Below are positions 36,698 to 59,100 of a stretch of DNA of 64,000 nucleotides, one piece after another (the stretch's first letter is position 1; each line of letters begins with the position of its first letter). The notes below the pieces were generated by a model, which worked only from the letters and a program-made list of their open reading frames with translations, searched no databases and had not been told where the DNA came from. The stretch comes from Pseudomonas chlororaphis subsp. chlororaphis. GTDB taxonomy: Bacteria; Pseudomonadota; Gammaproteobacteria; Pseudomonadales; Pseudomonadaceae. A program made the translations under genes and the position numbers. The stretch covers positions 4,650,001 through 4,714,000 of the forward strand of contig NZ_CP027712.1 of the NCBI RefSeq assembly GCF_003945765.1. Reading direction: 5' to 3'.

Positions 36698-36721
36698 TAA
36701 ATACTCCCGCCAACGGTTCGT
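36698..36721 (+). promoter_or_regulatory. PvdS-dependent promoter (IS box) of pvdE
   Basis: TAAAT (36698-36702), 16 bases, CGT (36719-36721), 58 bases before the pvdE ATG. Exact match, facing the opposite way to the pvdF box 20 bases to its left. Confidence 0.85.
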
Positions 36722-36778
36722 CTGTCATGGGTACGGGTCTTTCTGCCTCGACCCTTCATTCACTGCCGGGAACCCCTT

Positions 36779-38431
36779 ATGACCGACCCCAAGCGCGGAG
36801 CCTTTCACGGACTGCTCGCCCTGCTCAGACCCTTTCGTACCACTGTGGTGATTTCCGTGGCCCTGGGCATGGTAGGCGGCCTGGCCATCACCCTGCTGCT
36901 AGCCACCATCAACAACGCCCTGCACTCGGCGACCGGCATGACCCAGGGCGTGGTGCTGACCTTCGCCGCCCTGTGCCTGCTGGCCCTGACCAGCTCGATC
37001 GTCTCGGATATCGGCACCAACTACGTGGGCCAGCGGATCATCGCCGCCCTGCGCAAGGACCTGGGGGAAAAAGTGCTCTCGGCGCCCATCACCCAGATCG
37101 AGCGCTACCGCTCCCACCGCCTGATCCCGGTGCTGACCCACGACGTCGACACCATCAGCGACTTCTCCTTCGCCTTCACCCCGCTGGCCATCGCCGCCAC
37201 CGTCACCCTGGGCTGCCTGGGCTACCTGGCATACCTGTCGGTGCCGATGTTCCTGATGATGGTGGTCGCCATCATCATCGGCATCAGCGTGCAGTACGTG
37301 GCCGGCGGCAAGGGGATCCGCGGCTTCGACCTGGCCCGTGACCAGGAAGACGAACTGCAGCGCTACTACAACGCCATTGCCTCCGGCGCCAAGGAACTGC
37401 GCATGCACCGCCCGCGCCGCTACCGGATGAACACCCACCGGATCCGGGAAACCGCGGACCGCATCGCCTCGATCCAGGTACGGTCGGTGAACATCTATAT
37501 CCTGGCCAAGACCTTCGGCTCGATGCTGTTCTTCGTGGTCATCGGCCTGGCCCTGGCCATGCAGGCCTACAACCCGAACCCGGACCCGACCGTGATCACC
37601 GGCTTCGTGCTGGTGCTGCTGTACATGAAGGGCCCGCTGGAAAACCTGGTGTCCTACCTCCCGGTGGTGGGCAAGGCGAAGATCGCCTTCGGCCGCATCA
37701 GCGAGCTGTCCGAGCGTTTCTCTTCCCCCGAACCCTACCTGCTGCTGGACGCTACCGAGGCGCCGAAACCCGTGGTGCACAGCCTCGAACTGCGTGGCGT
37801 GAGCTACAGCCCGCCCGCGGTGGAAGGCAGCGAGCCGTTCCACCTGGGGCCAATCAACCTGGACATCAAGCAGGGCGATATCGTGTTCATCGTCGGCGAG
37901 AACGGCTGTGGCAAGACCACCCTGATCAAGCTGCTGCTGGGGCTGTACCAGCCCCAGGCCGGGGAAATACGCCTGAACGGCGAGGCCGTGACCGACCTGG
38001 CCCGGGACGACTACCGCCAGCTGTTCACCACCGTGTTCGCCGACTACTACCTGTTCGACGACTTGGTCCAGGGCGGCGGCCAGCAGTCGCTGGACAGCGC
38101 CAGCCAGTACCTGGACCGCCTGGAGATCGCGCACAAGGTCAGCGTCAAGGATGGCGCCTTCACCACCACCGACCTCTCCACCGGCCAGCGCAAGCGCCTG
38201 GCCCTGGTCAATGCCTGGCTCGAAGGGCGCCCGGTGCTGGTGTTCGACGAATGGGCGGCGGACCAGGACCCGGCCTTCCGGCGGATTTTCTACACCGAGC
38301 TGCTGCCGGATCTCAAGCGCCTGGGCAAGACCATCATCGTCATCAGTCACGACGATCGTTACTTCGATATCGCCGACCAGCTGGTGCGTCTGCGCGCGGG
38401 CAAGGTGGTGCGCGAAATGCAACCGGCCTGA
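36779..38431 (+). CDS. pvdE: PvdE, ABC exporter of the pyoverdine precursor ferribactin
   Basis: A 550-residue half-transporter with the membrane domain first (about six helices over residues 15-300, such as 'TTVVISVALGMVGGLAITLL') and the ATPase second (about 330-548). Walker A is 'FIVGENGCGKTTLIKLLLG', the signature is 'LSTGQRKRLALVNAWLEGRP' and Walker B is 'VLVFDEWAADQDP'. The unusual LSTGQ signature is normal for the PvdE/SyrD cyclic-peptide exporter group. It moves acylated ferribactin from cytoplasm to periplasm, where PvdP, M, N and O act. Promoter box at 36698-36721; fpvA follows after 107 bases and may share the transcript. Confidence 0.95.
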   Translation: MTDPKRGAFHGLLALLRPFRTTVVISVALGMVGGLAITLLLATINNALHSATGMTQGVVLTFAALCLLALTSSIVSDIGTNYVGQRIIAALRKDLGEKVLSAPITQIERYRSHRLIPVLTHDVDTISDFSFAFTPLAIAATVTLGCLGYLAYLSVPMFLMMVVAIIIGISVQYVAGGKGIRGFDLARDQEDELQRYYNAIASGAKELRMHRPRRYRMNTHRIRETADRIASIQVRSVNIYILAKTFGSMLFFVVIGLALAMQAYNPNPDPTVITGFVLVLLYMKGPLENLVSYLPVVGKAKIAFGRISELSERFSSPEPYLLLDATEAPKPVVHSLELRGVSYSPPAVEGSEPFHLGPINLDIKQGDIVFIVGENGCGKTTLIKLLLGLYQPQAGEIRLNGEAVTDLARDDYRQLFTTVFADYYLFDDLVQGGGQQSLDSASQYLDRLEIAHKVSVKDGAFTTTDLSTGQRKRLALVNAWLEGRPVLVFDEWAADQDPAFRRIFYTELLPDLKRLGKTIIVISHDDRYFDIADQLVRLRAGKVVREMQPA

Positions 38432-38493
38432 ATCTTTTTTCCGGTTTGTCCATGGATGAACGTCTCACTATCGGTAATGAGAATTAACCGCAA

Positions 38494-38517
38494 TAAATAC
38501 CAGCACCTGCCAACCTA
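38494..38517 (+). promoter_or_regulatory. degenerate IS box before fpvA
   Basis: TAAAT (38494-38498), 16 bases, then CTA instead of CGT. It lies 21 bases before the fpvA ATG, closer than the other boxes, and only the upstream half fits. The stretch TAATGAGAATTAA (38476-38488) just before it is AT-rich and partly Fur-like. fpvA may instead depend on FpvI or on read-through from pvdE. Confidence 0.3.
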
Positions 38518-38538
38518 TACATAGAAGAGAACGCATCC

Positions 38539-40983
38539 ATGCCAGCAGTACTCGGTCTCAGTCCCCTGAGTAAAGCGCTATCCATGCGAAAGGCCCTGAA
38601 CATCAAGCTTCTCCCCAGCGCATTGGCCCTTGCGGTGTCGCTGCCGGTAGCCGGCTATGTACAGGCCCAAGAGATCGAGCTGGATATTCCCGTGCAATCG
38701 CTAGGCACTGCCCTGCAGGAGTTCGGGCGGCAGACCAACCTGCAGGTGCTCTATAGCCCGCAGGACGTGCAAGGCAAGCAGAGCACCGCGGTGAAGGGCA
38801 AGATGGACACGCAACGGGCCATCGACATCCTGCTGACCGGCAGCGGAATCCGCTACAGCCTGCAGGGCAACTCGCTGACCCTCAGCGCCACCAGTGCCGG
38901 CGCCGAGGGCCTCGAGCTGAGCCCGACGCAAGTGACCGCCAACCAATTGGGCAACGTGACCGAAGGCACCGGCTCCTACACCCCGGGCACCATCGCCACC
39001 GCCACCCGCCTGCCACTGACCCTGCGCGAAACCCCGCAGTCGATCAGCGTGGTCACCCGCCAGCACATGGACGACTTCGCCCTTAACAGCGTCGACGCCG
39101 TCATGCGCCATACCCCGGGCATCACCGTGTCGGCGTTCGACACCGACCGGACCAACTACTACTCCCGCGGATTCTCGATCAACAACTTCCAGTACGACGG
39201 CATTCCCTCCGCCGTGCGCAACGTCGCCTATTCGGCGGGCAACACCCTGAGCGACATGGCGATCTACGACCGCATCGAAGTGCTCAAGGGCGCATCCGGC
39301 CTGCTCAGCGGCGCCGGTTCCCTGGGCGGCACCATCAACCTGGTGCGCAAAAAGCCCACCGCCGACTTCCAGGGCCACGCCACCCTGGGCGCAGGCTCCT
39401 GGGACAACTACCGCAGCGAACTGGATGTCAGCGGCCCGCTGACCGAAACCGGCAACGTCCGCGGCCGGGCCGTGGCCGCCTACCAGGACAAGAACTCGTT
39501 CATCGACCGCTACTCGACCAAGAACTCGGTGTTCTACGGCATCGTCGAGTTCGACCTGTCGCCCGACACCCTGCTGACCGTGGGCGCCGACTATCAGGAC
39601 AACGACCCCAGGGGCTCCACCTGGTCCGGCAGCTTCCCGCTGCTCAACTCCAAGGGCGAGCGCAACGACGCCAAGCGCTCGTTCAGCAACGCCACCGACT
39701 GGAGCAGCTGGCAGCAGTACACCCGCACGGTCTTCGCCACCCTGGAACACGACCTGGGCGACGGCTGGGTGACCAAGCTGCAACTGGACCACAAGTACAA
39801 CGGCTACGACGCCCAGATGGGCTCCATCCAGTTCGACCAGCCGCAGCCCGACGGCAGCGCCGAAATCAACGCGCAACGCTACAAGGGCGACACCACCAGC
39901 GACTCGGCCGACCTCTATGTCAGCGGTCCGTTCAGCATGCTCGGGCGCGACCACGACCTGGTGCTCGGCGGTTCGATCAGCAAGGCCCACTGGAAAGGCA
40001 AGGGTTACTGGGACGAAACCTTCTCGGTCCCCAACCGTGTGGATTACAACAACTGGCACGGCAACCTGCCCAAGCCCGACTGGGGCCCAGTGTCGCAACG
40101 CACCGATGACGTAATCCGCCAGACCGGCGTCTACATGACCACCCGCCTGAACGTGACCGACGACCTGAAAGTCCTGCTGGGCGGACGCGTGGTCAACTAC
40201 AGCCTGACCGGCCTGACGCCGACCTACACCGAATCCGGGCGCTTCATTCCCTACGCCGGGGCCATCTACGACCTGAACGAGAACTTCTCGGTCTACGCCA
40301 GCTACACCGACGTGTTCATGCCCCAGGAGAACTTCAACCGCGACCGCGACAACAAGTTGATCGAGCCGGATGAAGGCGAGAACTACGAAATCGGCATCAA
40401 GAGCGAATTCTTCGACGGTCGCCTGAACGCCAGCCTGGCCTACTTCGAGGTCAAGGAAACCAACCGTTCGGTACCGGACGACGCCTACAACAACCAGACG
40501 CCGACGCCGCCCAACTACGCGTTCAAGGGCAGCAAGGCGACCACCAAGGGCTACGAGCTGGAAGTGTCCGGCGAGCTCGCCCCAGGTTGGCAGGTGCAGG
40601 GCGGCTACACCCACAAGGTGGTGCGCGACGACAACGATGTGAAGCTCTCGACCTTCGAGCCCGAAGATCAGCTCAGCCTCTACACCACCTACAAGCTCAC
40701 TGGCGACCTGGACAAGATGACCATCGGCGGCGGTGCCCGCTGGCAGAACAAGGCCTGGCAGCAAATCTGGAACAGCCCCAAGGGCGTGAATGAAGACATC
40801 ACCCAGGAATCCTACTGGGTGGTGGACCTGATGACCCGCTACCAGATCACCAAGAACCTGTCGGCGACGCTCAACGTCAACAACATCTTCGACAAGTACT
40901 ACTACACCAACGTCGGCTTCTATAACTCGGCCATCTATGGCGAGCCACGCAACGTCATGGTCACCACCCGCTGGGACTTCTGA
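38539..40983 (+). CDS. fpvA: FpvA, TonB-dependent ferripyoverdine receptor and signal transducer
   Basis: An 814-residue outer-membrane receptor, essentially the length of FpvA. A signal peptide ends near 'VAGYVQAQEIELDIPVQSLG'. Residues about 45-120 form the STN signalling domain ('LGTALQEFGRQTNLQVLYSP', 'QRAIDILLTGSGIRYSLQGN'), which contacts the anti-sigma factor in the periplasm. The plug follows ('LRETPQSISVVTRQHMDD', 'RIEVLKGASGLLSGAGSLGG') and a 22-strand barrel ends in the terminal aromatic 'TTRWDF'. It imports ferric pyoverdine and signals to PvdS/FpvI through FpvR, which is not in this window. The ATG at 38539 has AGAAGAGA upstream; the ATG at 38584 also gives a working signal. A strong terminator follows. 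Confidence 0.94.
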   Translation: MPAVLGLSPLSKALSMRKALNIKLLPSALALAVSLPVAGYVQAQEIELDIPVQSLGTALQEFGRQTNLQVLYSPQDVQGKQSTAVKGKMDTQRAIDILLTGSGIRYSLQGNSLTLSATSAGAEGLELSPTQVTANQLGNVTEGTGSYTPGTIATATRLPLTLRETPQSISVVTRQHMDDFALNSVDAVMRHTPGITVSAFDTDRTNYYSRGFSINNFQYDGIPSAVRNVAYSAGNTLSDMAIYDRIEVLKGASGLLSGAGSLGGTINLVRKKPTADFQGHATLGAGSWDNYRSELDVSGPLTETGNVRGRAVAAYQDKNSFIDRYSTKNSVFYGIVEFDLSPDTLLTVGADYQDNDPRGSTWSGSFPLLNSKGERNDAKRSFSNATDWSSWQQYTRTVFATLEHDLGDGWVTKLQLDHKYNGYDAQMGSIQFDQPQPDGSAEINAQRYKGDTTSDSADLYVSGPFSMLGRDHDLVLGGSISKAHWKGKGYWDETFSVPNRVDYNNWHGNLPKPDWGPVSQRTDDVIRQTGVYMTTRLNVTDDLKVLLGGRVVNYSLTGLTPTYTESGRFIPYAGAIYDLNENFSVYASYTDVFMPQENFNRDRDNKLIEPDEGENYEIGIKSEFFDGRLNASLAYFEVKETNRSVPDDAYNNQTPTPPNYAFKGSKATTKGYELEVSGELAPGWQVQGGYTHKVVRDDNDVKLSTFEPEDQLSLYTTYKLTGDLDKMTIGGGARWQNKAWQQIWNSPKGVNEDITQESYWVVDLMTRYQITKNLSATLNVNNIFDKYYYTNVGFYNSAIYGEPRNVMVTTRWDF

Positions 40984-41004
40984 TACTCCGCCCCCGCGTC
41001 CCCC

Positions 41005-41042
41005 ACGCCCTGGAAAGGTTCCACCTTCCCAGGGCGTTTTTG
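41005..41042 (+). terminator. Rho-independent terminator of fpvA
   Basis: ACGCCCTGGAAAGGT (41005-41019) pairs with ACCTTCCCAGGGCGT (41023-41037) with one mismatch, followed by a run of Ts. It begins 22 bases after the fpvA stop. Confidence 0.88.
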
Positions 41043-41066
41043 TTTGCCCCGGATTCCCTGGCCCCC

Positions 41067-41202
41067 CTGTAGCCGCTGCCGCAGGCTGCGATCGGGGCGC
41101 AGCCCCGTAAAGCTGACGACGCGATGGCCTGAACTGCTGGCGTCGGGTTTGGCGACCGCTGCGCAGTCGAGCGCAGCCTCGCCAGGTTCGGCAGCGGCTA
41201 CA
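41067..41202. repeat. REPIN-like inverted repeat between fpvA and the NRPS gene
   Basis: CTGTAGCCGCTGCCGCAGGCTGCGATCGGGGCGCAGCCCCG at the left and GCGCAGCCTCGCCAGGTTCGGCAGCGGCTACA at the right; the left unit contains its own CGGGGCGCAGCCCCG hairpin. It sits between two facing terminators in a convergent space. Confidence 0.8.
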
Positions 41203-41223
41203 TTGTGTCCCTGCCCCGCCGTA

Positions 41224-41263
41224 CAAACAAAAACGCCCCCGGTCACGGGTGTGGCCGGGGGCG
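41224..41263 (-). terminator. Rho-independent terminator of the terminal NRPS gene
   Basis: CGCCCCCGGTCAC (41234-41246) and GTGGCCGGGGGCG (41251-41263) form a 13-bp stem with one G-T pair; on the minus strand it is followed by TTTTTGTTTG. It lies 20 bases past the NRPS stop codon. Confidence 0.87.
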
Positions 41264-41282
41264 CTTTTGTTCCTGCTGGGGG

Positions 41283-53180
<11,898 letters not shown>

Positions 53181-53183
53181 TGT

Positions 53184-56100
53184 TCAAATCGCCTCAAGTT
53201 CGCTCAAGAAATCTCTAAGATCATCAAAATCGGCAGTACTGCCCGACCGGCAATCGCCGGCGGCCTTGGCATAGGCCTGCAACGACTCGGTCTGGAACAG
53301 CGCGGCCAACGGCACTTCAAGCCCCAGCTCGGCATGCACCCGCGAGGTGATCTGGGTCGCCAGCAGGGAATGACCGCCCAGCTCGAAGAAGTGGTCGTTC
53401 AAACCGACCCGTGGCAAACCCAGGACCTCGGCCCAGATGGCCGCGATCTGTTGTTCCAGTTCGTTTTCGGGCGCCACGTATTCCTGTTGCAACAGGCTGG
53501 CGTCCGGCAGTGGCAGCCCCTTGCGGTCCAGCTTGCCGTTGGGGGTCAGCGGCATCTGTTCGAGGAACATCAGGTGCGTCGGCACCATGTAGTCCGGCAG
53601 ACGAGCCTTCAGCGCCCGGCGCAGGTTCTCGCGGCACGTCGCCTGGGCGGCAGCATCCGCGGCCACTGTCGGGTCCAGGGTGACGATGTAACCCACCAAC
53701 TGCTTGCCGCTCGGCCCGGCCTGGGCCACCACCACCGCTTCGCGCACCGAGTCCTGCTCGCGCAGGCGGGCTTCGATCTCGCCCAGCTCGATACGGAAAC
53801 CGCGGACTTTCACCTGATGGTCGACCCGCCCCAGGTAGTCCACCACGCCGTCCGGCCGGCCACGGGTCAGGTCGCCGCTGCGGTACACGCGGCTGCCCGG
53901 TGCGCCGAAGGGGTCCGGGACAAAACGTTCGGCGGTCAATGCCGGACGCTCCAGGTAACCACGGGCCACGCCTTCGCCGCCGAGGTACAACTCACCGGCC
54001 ACGCCGATCGGTTGCAGGTTCAGTTGCGCGTCCAGCACGTAACCGCTGCGGTTGCCCAACAGTTCGCCGATGGGTGCATAGGCCGCGCCGCATGGATCGC
54101 CCTTACGCGCCTTCCACAGCAGCGGCGTGACCACGGTTTCGGTCGGGCCGTAGCCGTTGAACAAATAGGTCGGACGCAGTGCGCGCCAGGCCAGGTCGTA
54201 GCTGGACTGCGCCACCGCGTCACCACCGAAGCAATAAACACGGACTGCCGGTGGGTTGCCGTCGCGCTCGGCATGCTCGGCCAGTTGTTGCAGGTACACC
54301 GGTGGGAATACCCCCACAGTCACGCCATGGCGATGCATCTGCGCGTAGGTGTGTTCCGGCAGCCACAGGCTGTCGTCGCGGATCAGCACCCGGGCGCCGT
54401 TGATCAGCGGGTGCATCCAGCCTTCGTGGGAGCCGTCGAAGGCAAAGGACATGAAATGCAGCTCGCAATCCGCCGGGGTCATTTCATACCGTTCGCCAGT
54501 GGCGATGATGTGCGCCACCAACGGGCCATGGGATACGGCCACACCTTTCGGCATGCCGGTGGAGCCGGAGGTGTAGATCACGTAGGCCAGGTTGTCGCCG
54601 TCCAGCGCCACGTTCGGCGCGCTGTCGCTGTAATCGGCCCAGTCCTGGGTGCGGTCCACCGCCAGGCTGTCCAGCCCGTCCGGGATCGGTAGCTGTTGCT
54701 GCACCGCGGTGTGGGTCAGCAGCAACTTTGCGCGGCTGTCCTGCATCATGTACAGCAGGCGATCGCGCGGGTATTCCACGTCCAGCGGCACATACACGCC
54801 GCCAGCTTTCAACACCGCGAGGAAGGCCACCATGATCTCGGCGCTGCGCGGCATGGCGATCGCCACCCGCACTTCCGGGCCGACGCCACGGGCGATCAGC
54901 GCCCGGGCCAGGCGGTTGGCGCGGCTTTCCAGCTCGCCGTAGCTCAACTGTTGCTCGCCGAAAAGCACCGCTACGGCCTCGGGATTTTCCCTGGCGCGGT
55001 CGGCCACCAATTCATGCACCAGACGCTGGGCCGAGAAGCCGGCATCCGTGCGATCCCACAGGGTCAGGATCTGCTGCTGTTCGCTATCGTCGAGCAGCAC
55101 CACCTGGGCAAGGCTCTGCTGCCGGTCGGCGACCATGCCTTGCAACAGGTTCTGCCAATGCCGGGCCATGCGCTCGATGGTCGCGGCCTCGAACAGGTCG
55201 GTGGCATAACTCAGGGACGCCCGCAGCTCGGCCGGCGCCTCCTCGATATCCAGGGCCAGGTCGAACTGGGCCACGCCTTCGTCCCAGGTCACCACGTCGA
55301 TATCCAGTTGCGCCATGGACTGCAATTGACTGTCGGCCGAGGTCACGCGGTGGTTGAACATCACCTGGAACAGCGGGCTGAGGCTCAGGCTGCGCTCGGG
55401 TTGCAGCGCCTCCACCAGTTGCTCGAACGGCAGGTCCTGGTGGGCCTGGGCCTCCAGCGCGCGCTGCTTGACCTGTTGCAACAGCTGGGCAACCGTCATC
55501 TGCCCGTCGATATCGGCCTTGAGCACCTGGGTGTTGACGAAGAAGCCGATCAGGCGCTCGGTCTCGACCCGGTTGCGGTTGGCAATCGGCACGCCGACGC
55601 GAATGTCTTCCTGGCCGCTGTAGCGATGCAGCAGGGCCTGGAACGAAGCCAGCAACAGCATGAACAGGGTCACGCCCTCGCCCTGGGCCAGGGTCTGGAG
55701 GTCCGCCAGCAGCTGCGCATCCAGCCGCAGGTCCAGGCGCGCGCCACGGTGGCTTTGCACCGCCGGGCGCGGGTGATCGAACGGCAATTCCAGCACCGGC
55801 TGTTCGCCGCCCAGCTGTTGCATCCAGTAGTCCAGCTGGCGCTGTTTCTCGCCGGCTTCCATCCACTGGCGTTGCCATACGGCGTAGTCCGCGTACTGGA
55901 TCGGCAGCGCCGGCAAGTGCAGGTCCTGGCCCTGGCTGTAGGCGCCGTACAACTGCACCAGCTCATCGACCATGACCTGCATCGACCAACCGTCGGAGAC
56001 GATGTGGTGCTGCACCAGCACCAGCACATGCTCATCCTCGGCCAGGCGCAGCAGCTTGACCCGCAACAGCGGCCCCTGCTGCAAATCGAACGGCCGGGCA

Positions 56101-59100
56101 ATCTCTTCCATCACCCGGGCCTTGAGGCTGGCCTCGTCGGTTGTCGCCAGAGCGATGTCGAGGGTTGCCTCGGCGCGAATCACCTGCACCGTGCGCTGGC
56201 CATCCTGCTGCAGATGGGTGCGCAGGCTTTCATGACGCGCCACCAGGCTGTCGAAGCTGCGCTGCAACGCAGCCGGGTCCAGCCAGCCCTTCAGGCGCAG
56301 GGCGCTGGGGATATGGTAGGCGGCGCTCTGCGGCTCCAGCTGCCAGAGGAACCACTGGCGTTCCTGGGCATAGGACAGCGGCAACGGCAGGTCGCGGCTG
56401 ATCCTGTGGATCGCCGGGACCTCGCTGGCCACGTTACCCAGCGCGTTGACGAAATCCCCCAGCAGCGGTTGCTCGAACAGGGTCTTCAGCGCGACCTCGA
56501 TGCCCAGCGCCTGGCGTACCCGCGAGACCACCCGCGTGGCCAGCAGGGAGTGGCCGCCCAGCTCGAAGAAGTGGTCTTCCAGGCCGATGCGTTCGGCCCC
56601 CAGGATATCCGCCCAGATCGCCGCGACCTGTTGTTCTTTCTCGCTGACCGCCGGCACATGGCGTTTCTGCAACAGGCTGGCGTCCGGTTTCGGCAGGGCC
56701 TTGCGGTCCAGCTTGCCGTTCGGCGTCAGCGGCATGCGTTCGAGGAACAGCAGGTAGGCCGGCACCATGTAGTCCGGCAGCGATTCGCGCAGGGCCGCCT
56801 TGAAGCGCTCGCGCAGCACTGCCTGATCCGCCTCGGTGGTCGCGTCCCGAGTCACGTCCTGGAGGACCAGATAGGCGACCAGTCGATCGTTCTCGGCCAG
56901 CACCACCGCTTCGCGGACCTCGGCCTGGTCCCGCAGGCGGCTTTCGATTTCCCCCAGCTCGATACGGAAACCGCGCACCTTCACCTGATGGTCGACCCGG
57001 CCGATGTACTCGACCACACCATCGGCGCGATAACGCGCCAGGTCGCCGGTGCGGTACAGCCGCGCGCCCGAACCGCCGAACGGATCGGGCACGAAGCGCT
57101 CGGCGGTCAGCGCCGCCTGGCCGTGGTAACCACGGGCCAGGCCGACACCGCCGATCAGCAGCTCGCCGGTGGCACCTACCGGGCACGGCGCCAGGTCGGC
57201 ATTGAGGATAAACAGCGAGGTATTGGCAATCGGCCGACCGACAAAGGGCTGGGCGTCGCACAGGCGATAGGCCGCCGACCAGATGGTGGTTTCGGTCGGA
57301 CCATAGAGGTTCCACACCGTGCCTTGCAGGTCGAGCATGCGCTGGGCCAGGTCGTTCGGCAGCGCCTCGCCGCCGCACAGGCACTTGACGCCGCGCAACA
57401 GGGAATGCCGCTCGCTGTCGAGCAGCATGCGCCAGGTCGATGGCGTGGCCTGCACCACACTGGCCGCCCGGGCTTGCAGCAGGTCGAGAATCGCTTGCGG
57501 GTCCAGCGCCAGCGCCTGGTCGCCCAGCACCACGGTCGCGCCCACGCTCAGCGGTACATAAAGCTCCAGGGCGAAGATGTCGAAGGAGAAGGTGGTCAGC
57601 GACAGCATCCGCTCGTCACGGCCGATCCCCAGGGTCGTGGCCATGCCGCTGGTGAAGCTGCTCAGCGCCTGATGACGGATCATCACGCCCTTGGGCTTGC
57701 CGGTGGAGCCCGAGGTGTAGATCACATACGCCAGATGCTCAGGCGACTGCACTGCATTCGGGTTCTCGGTGCTGAACCCGGCGTCGGCGCCCTGTCCGTC
57801 CACCAGCAGTACCCGCGGGCCGCTTGGCAGTTGCAAGCGCTCGCGCAAACGCTCCTGGGTCAGCAGCACCTGGGCACGGCTGTCTTCGAGCATGAAGGCC
57901 AGGCGCTCGGCCGGGTATTGCGGATCGAGCGGCACATAGGCGCCGCCGGCCTTGAGGGTGGCCAGCAGGCCGACCACCATCTCCACCGAACGCTCCAGCG
58001 CCACTGCCACCAGCACGTCCGGACCGACCCCGGCGTCCATCAGGCGATGGGCCAGGCGGTTGGCGCGGCGGTTCAGTTCGGCATAGGTCAGCGCCTCGCC
58101 GTTGCAGTGCAGGGCAATGGCCTGCGGTTGCGCCAACGCCTGGGCCTCGAAGAACTGATGCACGCCCTGGTCCTGTGGATAAGCGGTCGCCGTGGCGTTC
58201 CAGTGATGCACGATCTGCTGCCACTGCGGTTCGCTGAGCAGCGGCAAATCATCCAGGCGCGCCGAGGCCTGGGTGGTCACGGCTTGCAGCAGGTTCTGCC
58301 AGTGCCGCATCAGGCGTTCCACGGTGGCCGCTTCGAACAGGTCGCTGGCATAGGTCAAGGAGGCCCAGAGACCTTCGGCGGTCTCCTGGGTGTCCAGGTT
58401 GAGGTCGAACTGCGCGGTGTGGCTGTTCCACTGCAAGCCTTCCATCAGCAGGCCGGGCAGTTGCCGGGTGTTACGCGCGTCGCTCTGATGGTTGAACATC
58501 ACCTGGAACAGCGGGTTGTGGCTCAGGCTACGCTCAGGTTGCAGTGCCTCCACCAGCTGCTCGAACGGCAGGTCCTGATGGCTCTGCGCTTGCAGCGCGC
58601 GCTGCCTGACCTGCTGCAACAGCCCGGCAAAGGTCATCTGAGCGTCGATATCGGCCTTGAGCACCTGGGTGTTGACGAAGAAGCCGAGCAGATGTTCGGT
58701 TTCCACCCGGTTGCGGTTGGCGATCGGTACGCCTATGCGGATATCCGCCTGGCCGCTGTAGCGGTACAGCAGGGTCTGGAACGCGGCCAGCAACAGCATG
58801 AACATCGTCACGCCTTCGCGCTGGGCCAGGGCCTTGAGCTGCTGCACCAATTCCGGCTCCAGCGCCAGATCCAGGCGCGCGCCACGATGGCTCTGCAGCG
58901 CCGGGCGTGGACGATCCAGGGGCAACTCCAGCACCGGCTGTTCGCCACCCAGCAAGGTTTGCCAGTAATCCAGCTGGCGCGCCTTCTCCCCTGCTTCCAT
59001 CCAGTTGCGCTGCCACTGGGCGTAGTCGGCGTACTGGATCGGCAGCGCCGGCAGTTGCAGGTCCTGGCCCTCACGGTAAGCGGCGTACAGCTGCACCAGC

